From DATLGD01 sp035540755 (GTDB lineage Bacteria; Actinomycetota; Actinomycetes; Mycobacteriales; SCTD01), in contig DATLGD010000157.1 of NCBI GenBank assembly GCA_035540755.1, forward strand, positions 1 through 56,561: DNA of 56,561 nt, read 5' to 3'. Below the pieces are notes generated by a model. The model made no database searches and was not told where the DNA came from. It was given only the letters and a program-made list of their open reading frames with translations. Made by a program: the position numbers and the translations under genes. This document shows, piece after piece, positions 52,160 through 56,561 of the stretch (positions are counted from its first letter, which is position 1; every line of letters begins with the position of its first letter).

Positions 52160-52310
52160 CGGCCCACCGTAGAGGCGCGCCGGTCGCTGATCGAGCGCGG
52201 TTCGCCGGACCTGCCACCCAGGTGCTGCGTGGGGCACGGCAGACCTCGTCGTCACGGAACGCCGCCCGCCTGCGTCATCTGGGGGTGACGCCGTCGAGGA
52301 GGAGGACATC

Positions 52311-53402
52311 GTGCAGCAGGCGTGGCTGCGCCTGCAGGGCACCGACCAGGAGATCGGCGACCTCGCCGGGTGGCTCACCACGGTGACCATCCGCCTGTGC
52401 CTGGACCGGCTCCGGGCCAAGGTGCCGACGCCGTCGGACGACGAGGTCCGGCTCGCGGAGCCCGTCGGCGACCCGGCGGACGAGGCGGCCCTCGCCGACA
52501 CCGTCAGCGTGGCCCTGCAGGTGGTCCTCGACCGGCTGTCGCCGGGCGAGCGGGTCGCCTTCGTGCTGCACGACAGCTTCGGCTTCGACTTCACCACCAT
52601 CGCCGCGGTGCTCGACTCCACGCCGGCGGCGGCGCGCAAGCTGGCCTCACGGGCGCGCGCGAAGGTGGTCCAGCCCGCCCCTGAGGACGCACTCGCCGAC
52701 TGGGAGGTGGTCGACGCCTTCCTCGCCGCCGCACGAGGTGGCGACGTCGACCGGCTGCTGCGGCTGCTGGCCCCCGACGTGGTCGTCACCGGGGACGCCT
52801 CAGCGGTGGCGATGGGGACGCCAGAGCGCATCAGCGGACAACAGGACGTCGCGCAGTTCTTCGACGGGGCTGCGAGGGCAGCGCTGGCGGCCTTCGTCGA
52901 GCAGCGCCCCGGAGCCGCGTGGGTCGACCGGGGTGACGTGCGGGTCGCCTTCGACTTCACCGTGGTGCACGGCACGGTCGCCGGCATCGTCTTCCGGGCC
53001 GACCCCGCGGTGCTGGCCGGTGTCCGGCTCAGGAGGGGCGACGAGCCCGTCGTCCCAGGACGCACGCGGTTGACGGGCGTTCCCCGGGCCGCCGGTCAGC
53101 CTGCGGAGAGGTCGGCGAACGCCCTCTTCGTCGCGCGGTACCACCCCATCGACCGGACGGGGTGGCGCCAGCGGGCCTTCATCTCCTCGTCGGCGGGTTC
53201 GTGCGCCGCGTCGCCTCCTCGGACCGCCTCCCGCAGGTGGCGGTCCTGCAGCTTGATGACGTCGTCGGCGGTGTTCCCGCGCAGCTCGACGTCGCACGGC
53301 CCGCCGAGCTGGCGGCAGGTCATGGCCTTCATGATCTTCTCCTCGTGCCCGGATCGTGGACGCCGTGATGACGTACCGGGCCCGGGCGATGTGACCGCAT
53401 GA
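52311..53402 (+). CDS. ECF41/SigJ-like sigma factor lacking its N-terminus
   Basis: 363 codons from GTG 52311, but homology begins in region 2.2 (EEEDIVQQAWLRL) and continues GWLTTVTIRLCLDRLRA, region 4 LSPGERVAFVLHDSFGFDFTTIAAVLDSTPAAARKLASRARAKV, and a SnoaL-like C-terminal domain ending near FRADPAVLAGV (about 240). About 30 residues of region 2.1 are missing and no other frame upstream supplies them. The last 110 codons run antisense over the DUF1059-like gene and are not sigma-like, so the native stop is lost too. Probably non-functional. Confidence 0.65.
   Translation: MQQAWLRLQGTDQEIGDLAGWLTTVTIRLCLDRLRAKVPTPSDDEVRLAEPVGDPADEAALADTVSVALQVVLDRLSPGERVAFVLHDSFGFDFTTIAAVLDSTPAAARKLASRARAKVVQPAPEDALADWEVVDAFLAAARGGDVDRLLRLLAPDVVVTGDASAVAMGTPERISGQQDVAQFFDGAARAALAAFVEQRPGAAWVDRGDVRVAFDFTVVHGTVAGIVFRADPAVLAGVRLRRGDEPVVPGRTRLTGVPRAAGQPAERSANALFVARYHPIDRTGWRQRAFISSSAGSCAASPPRTASRRWRSCSLMTSSAVFPRSSTSHGPPSWRQVMAFMIFSSCPDRGRRDDVPGPGDVTA
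53096..53332 (-). CDS. Small DUF1059-like protein
   Basis: 78 residues: MKAMTCRQLGGPCDVELRGNTADDVIKL then QDRHLREAVRGGDAAHEPADEEMKARW and SMGWYRATKRAFADL. The MTCRQLGG.CD start fits the DUF1059 family of small cytoplasmic proteins, which often sit near stress genes. ATG 53332 is preceded by GAGGAGAAG. It lies antisense to the apparent tail of the sigma factor frame, which argues that tail is not real. Confidence 0.75.
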   Translation of the reverse strand: MKAMTCRQLGGPCDVELRGNTADDVIKLQDRHLREAVRGGDAAHEPADEEMKARWRHPVRSMGWYRATKRAFADLSAG

Positions 53403-53493
53403 CGGCGGACGGCCCGGCAGTCGCACGCGCGTGGAGCCGCTCGCGCTCGGTCTTCCGCTCGGCGAGCCACGTGCGACCGCCGCGCCGCGCCCG

Positions 53494-53535
53494 GAGTACT
53501 CGCGCACGTGCACTACCGCGGGATGTGCAGTACTG
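53494..53535. promoter_or_regulatory. Paired AGTACT palindromes upstream of padR
   Basis: GAGTACTC (53494-53501) and CAGTACTG (53528-53535) are perfect 8-bp palindromes 34 bp apart (about three helical turns), and GTGCACTAC/GTGCAGTAC form a direct repeat at 53508 and 53525. They lie 42-83 nt before the padR GTG, a plausible autoregulatory operator. Confidence 0.45.
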
Positions 53536-53576
53536 TCCGCACCGCTGCAGCCGCTCGACCTGACTCGGAGGTACCG

Positions 53577-53909
53577 GTGGACGCCAGTCAACTGCTCAAG
53601 GGGGTGCTGGACGTGGCGGTGCTCGCCGTCGTCCGCGACGAGGACGGCTACGGCTACGACGTCGTGCGCCGCCTGCGGGCCGCCGGCCTCGAGGACGTCG
53701 GCGACGCCTCGGTCTACGGCACCCTCCGCCGCCTCTACTCCAGCGGCGCCCTCACCAGCTACGTCGTCCCGAGCGACGAGGGGCCGCATCGCAAGTACTA
53801 CGCCATCAACGACAGGGGGCGCTCGGTGCTCGAGGACTCCACCAAGACCTGGCGAGCGTTCGCCGACACCGTCGACGGCGTGCTCAGCGTGAAGCGGGTG
53901 GCGGCGTGA
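53577..53909 (+). CDS. PadR-family transcriptional regulator
   Basis: 110 residues, PadR subfamily-2 size. Winged helix: LLKGVLDVAVLAVVRDEDGYGYDVVRRLRAAG, then VYGTLRRLYSSGALTSYVV and GPHRKYYAINDRGRSVLE. GTG 53577 has GGAGG 6 nt upstream; the longer frame from 53508 runs through the operator-like palindromes. The stop overlaps the GTG of the following membrane protein gene, the usual PadR/HAAS-DUF1700 two-gene unit. Confidence 0.9.
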   Translation: MDASQLLKGVLDVAVLAVVRDEDGYGYDVVRRLRAAGLEDVGDASVYGTLRRLYSSGALTSYVVPSDEGPHRKYYAINDRGRSVLEDSTKTWRAFADTVDGVLSVKRVAA

Positions 53910-54973
53910 CCGCCCCGACGGCGCCGGCCGTGTCCCCGGCGCGCGAGTACCTCGACGCGGTCGGCCGGGAGCTCGCCGACCTGCCGGTGGAGGAGCGCGC
54001 CGACCTGCTCGAGGACCTCGCGATGCACCTGTCCGCCCTCGACGAGGAGGACGACCCGCGTCCCCACGCCGTCCGGCTCGGCCCGCCGGCCGCCTACGCC
54101 GCGGAGCTGCGGCAGGCCGCCGGCCTGCCCCCGCGCGGCGCCGGGGCGGACCCGCGGGTGTCCCCGGTGCGCCGGGTGAAGGAGCTGGCCCGCCGGGCTG
54201 CCGCCACGCGAGCCGGCAGCCAGGTCGTGGAGTTCGTCCCGCAGCTGCGGCCCGCCTGGTGGGTGGCGCGCGGGTACCTCGTCGTCTTCCTGCCGGCGGT
54301 GACGATCGGCGACGCGCGCGGCGACATCCCTGTCCCGTCCCCGGCCGGCAGCCCGGTGCTGGGGCTGGCGCTGGTGGCCCTCGCCGTCGTCGCGTCCGTG
54401 CGGCTGGGCCAGGCCCGGATGCCGGCGGTGCTGCGGGCCGCTGTCGTCGCGCTCAACGTCGGCCTCGCGGTCTGGGCTCTCGCGACGGTGTCCGACCTCA
54501 GCAGCCGCGCGGGGCAGGTGGTCTACCTGTCGTCCCCGGGGGTGCTCTACGACGGCCCGCTGCAGAGCTACGCCGGCCCGGTGACCGACATCTACCCCTA
54601 CGCCGCGGACGGGACGCCGCTCGAGGGCGTGCTGCTCTACGACCAGGACGGCCGACCCCTGCGCCCGGTCGAGCAGGAGTGGTTCGCCGACCGGTGCCGG
54701 CGCGTGCTGGCTCAGCCGCGGGCCGCCGACGGGGTTCCGGTCCCGCACAGCTTCCCGCAGCAGTACGTCCTCGACCCGCGGGGCGAGACGCTCGACGGCA
54801 CGCCCGCCGCCCCCGGCCAGTGCGTGCCGGAACGGCCGCGGCCGACGGTGCCGCTGCCGGTGTTCTCGGCGCCGCAGCCGGCCGGCGCGGTCGAGCCGGC
54901 CGCGTCGACGGGCGAGGCACCCGGGGCGGAGGCGGAGCGTGGGGCGGCTCTCGACCCCGCTCCGACCGGCTGA
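53906..54973 (+). CDS. HAAS/DUF1700-like membrane protein coupled to PadR
   Basis: 355 residues. The N-terminus REYLDAVGRELADLPVEERADLLEDLAMHL is the HAAS signalling domain that partners PadR proteins. TM helices follow at about 115-130, 150-167 and 172-195, then an extracytoplasmic region with DIYPYAADGTPLEGVLLYDQDGRP and a Pro/Ala-rich tail. GTG 53906 overlaps the padR stop. It may sense an envelope signal and titrate or modulate PadR. Confidence 0.82.
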   Translation: MTAPTAPAVSPAREYLDAVGRELADLPVEERADLLEDLAMHLSALDEEDDPRPHAVRLGPPAAYAAELRQAAGLPPRGAGADPRVSPVRRVKELARRAAATRAGSQVVEFVPQLRPAWWVARGYLVVFLPAVTIGDARGDIPVPSPAGSPVLGLALVALAVVASVRLGQARMPAVLRAAVVALNVGLAVWALATVSDLSSRAGQVVYLSSPGVLYDGPLQSYAGPVTDIYPYAADGTPLEGVLLYDQDGRPLRPVEQEWFADRCRRVLAQPRAADGVPVPHSFPQQYVLDPRGETLDGTPAAPGQCVPERPRPTVPLPVFSAPQPAGAVEPAASTGEAPGAEAERGAALDPAPTG

Positions 54974-55058
54974 GGCTCGCCGGCGGGAGTCGGTGCCTGC
55001 AGCACGCGATGGGGCCCGGCGTGGCCCGGGGACCGCGCCGCTCCTCCGGGGCGGCGCG

Positions 55059-55394
55059 GTGACCGCCGCGGAGGACCTGGAACCGCGGCGCGGTCGACGG
55101 CCTTCGATCGACGTGCTGCGCTCCCGGCCGCTCGCGACGGCTGTGCTCGTCGGCCTGCTGGTCGGCGTGGTCGCCGGCGCCGTCGTGCTCGCGGCGCAGC
55201 TCGCGGGCACCGGCGAGCTCTGCCTCTCCACCCTGGAGTGCCCCGCGCCGCCCCCCGGGACGCAGGGCTGCGGACCGGTCGAGTCGTTCTGCCCGCCGCC
55301 GCAGGTGTCTCTGCGCCTCACCGTGCCGGCGGCGACCGGCACCGGGCTGTCGGCGGGCCTGCTGGTACGGGAGCTCCTGCGCACGCGCCGGTGA
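55059..55394 (+). CDS. Small single-pass membrane protein
   Basis: 111 residues, not recognised. One TM helix (ATAVLVGLLVGVVAGAVVLAAQLAG, about 25-50), then an extracytoplasmic part with four Cys (LCLSTLECPAPP, GCGPVESFC), possibly two disulfides, and a hydrophobic C-terminal segment. Start GTG 55059 is uncertain; the frame is open upstream to 54939. Likely transcribed with the PadR unit. Confidence 0.6.
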   Translation: MTAAEDLEPRRGRRPSIDVLRSRPLATAVLVGLLVGVVAGAVVLAAQLAGTGELCLSTLECPAPPPGTQGCGPVESFCPPPQVSLRLTVPAATGTGLSAGLLVRELLRTRR

Positions 55395-55487
55395 GGCGCC
55401 GACGCGGTGCTCCGGGCAGCTGCGTCCGGTCATGCGGCCGCGGCGGCTCATGAGGACGTGGCCTGCTTCCGCACCTACCGTGAGCAC

Positions 55488-56372
55488 GTGCCCGCCGACG
55501 ACGAACAGCTCGAGCTGCTGATCCGGCTGGTGGCGGGCGGCGACATCGCCGTCCTGACCGGCGCCGGGCTGTCGACGGAGTCCGGCATCCCCGACTACCG
55601 CGGGCCGACGGGCGCCGCGCGGCCCTCGACGCCGATGACCTTCCAGACGTTCACCGGCTCGGCCGAGGCCCGCCGGCGGTACTGGGCGCGCAGCCACCTG
55701 GGCTGGCGGGTCATCGCGCGGGCGCGTCCCAACGCCGGGCACACCGCCGTGACGGCGCTCGAGCAGGCCGGACTGCTCACCGGCGTCATCACCCAGAACG
55801 TCGACTGCCTGCACACCGCCGCGGGCACGCGGAGCATCGTCGAGCTGCACGGCAACCTCGACCGCGTCGTCTGCCTGCACTGCGGCGACCGGTCGAGCCG
55901 CGAGGGGCTCGACGACCGGCTGCGCGAGGCCAACCGCGACTGGACCGCGCGCGTCACCGCCGTCAACCCGGACGGCGACGTCGACCTGCCCGACGAGGCG
56001 CTGCAGTCCTTCCGGACGGTCGACTGCCTGCTGTGCGGCGGCGTCCTCAAGCCCGACGTCGTCTACTTCGGCGAGACGGTGCCGGCCGACCGCGTGCAGG
56101 CGTGCCTCGCCCTCGTCGAGCGCTCGCGCGCCCTGCTCGTGCTGGGCAGCTCCCTGACCGTGATGAGCGGCTACCGCTTCGTGCTGCGGGCCGCCAGGAC
56201 CGGGGTGCCGGTGGCGATCGTCAACAGCGGACCGACCCGCGGCGACGCCAAGGCGACCGTCCGGGTGGACGCGCCGCTCGGCGAGGTGCTGCCGCGACTG
56301 GTGGCCGCCGTCACGACGGACGAACCGGACGTGCGTCACATCCCGGAAGATCTCGTCGAAGCAGGGCGCTGA
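55488..56372 (+). CDS. Sir2-family NAD-dependent protein deacylase
   Basis: 294 residues. AVLTGAGLSTESGIPDYRGP at about 22-41, ITQNVDCLHTAAG near 105, catalytic His in VELHGNLDRVVCLHCGD, zinc ligands CLHC and CLLCG, and VVYFGETVP, LVLGSSLTVMSGYRF. The GLSTESGIPDYRG form resembles SIRT4-like (class II) sirtuins. GTG 55488 is chosen because TACCGT ends 6 nt upstream (leaderless); GTG 55458 and the frame from 55407 are alternatives. Confidence 0.9.
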   Translation: MPADDEQLELLIRLVAGGDIAVLTGAGLSTESGIPDYRGPTGAARPSTPMTFQTFTGSAEARRRYWARSHLGWRVIARARPNAGHTAVTALEQAGLLTGVITQNVDCLHTAAGTRSIVELHGNLDRVVCLHCGDRSSREGLDDRLREANRDWTARVTAVNPDGDVDLPDEALQSFRTVDCLLCGGVLKPDVVYFGETVPADRVQACLALVERSRALLVLGSSLTVMSGYRFVLRAARTGVPVAIVNSGPTRGDAKATVRVDAPLGEVLPRLVAAVTTDEPDVRHIPEDLVEAGR

Positions 56373-56561
56373 CACAGGCGAACGTCCTGCCGTCCCGCCT
56401 GTCGGACGGCCGCCGCGCTCAGCACGACGACGCGGTGACTCCGGCGCCGCACTTCCGCGGTCGACCGCGCCCCGTCCGTCTCGGAGCCCCCTCCCCGTGC
56501 CCCTCGCCCTGATCCGCGCGGCCTCGACCCGCACGCCCCTGGTCCGCACGCCCCGCCACGC
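56373..56561. other. Window end without a supported gene
   Basis: 189 nt after the sirtuin gene. A frame beginning GTG at about 56497 (VPLALIRAASTRTPLVRTP) runs off the edge and could be the start of a next gene, but there is too little to judge. Confidence 0.4.

Overview
This window is about 56.6 kb of very GC-rich DNA (around 73% by eye). It has no insertion sequence, prophage or CRISPR array. Short gene overlaps (GTGA/ATGA), GTG starts and apparently leaderless promoters point to an actinobacterium. The block moeA-galU-5-formyl-THF cyclo-ligase-fmdB-mscL matches a gene order I know from mycobacteria and relatives. A Geodermatophilaceae-like host (Blastococcus/Geodermatophilus/Modestobacter) is my best inference, not a demonstrated identity.

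Left part (1-22 kb) is mostly housekeeping: moeA (cut by the window edge), galU, a membrane diguanylate cyclase, 5-formyl-THF cyclo-ligase, beta-carbonic anhydrase, a LicD/methyltransferase fusion with a coiled-coil partner, an FmdB zinc ribbon, MTA phosphorylase, an orphan SAF-domain protein, an AGPS-like FAD oxidase, MscL, tRNA-Arg(CCU), UdgX, pdxH, citrate synthase, serC, thpR, two MFS exporters, a MarR regulator and an AzgA-type purine permease.

Middle part (22-35 kb) is oxidoreductase-rich: a GMC oxidoreductase next to an aldehyde dehydrogenase, three SDR proteins including a two-domain acyl-CoA-reductase-like enzyme, an LLM flavoprotein, a class V aminotransferase, a spermidine-synthase-like protein, OtsA and a YciO/Sua5 protein. 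A decayed PaaI-type thioesterase lies at 25.6-25.9 kb.

Right part (35.7-53 kb) looks accessory and redox/stress-oriented. It has two flavin disulfide reductases, a GH15 enzyme continuous in frame with a VKOR-like membrane domain, an SDR, a phytoene-desaturase-like flavoprotein, a haloacid-dehalogenase/alpha-beta-hydrolase pair beside a Crp/Fnr regulator, two AhpD-like proteins, a thioredoxin-fold protein, a Na+/H+ antiporter and a ferredoxin-like protein. One AhpD-like gene (46279-46830, minus) carries an in-frame TGA exactly where the second Cys of its CxxC motif belongs, making it a strong selenoprotein candidate. Nearby, a VOC gene is broken by a perfect 25-bp inverted repeat and an ECF sigma factor lacks its N-terminus. 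The end (53.5-56.4 kb) holds a PadR regulator with a co-translated membrane partner and a sirtuin.
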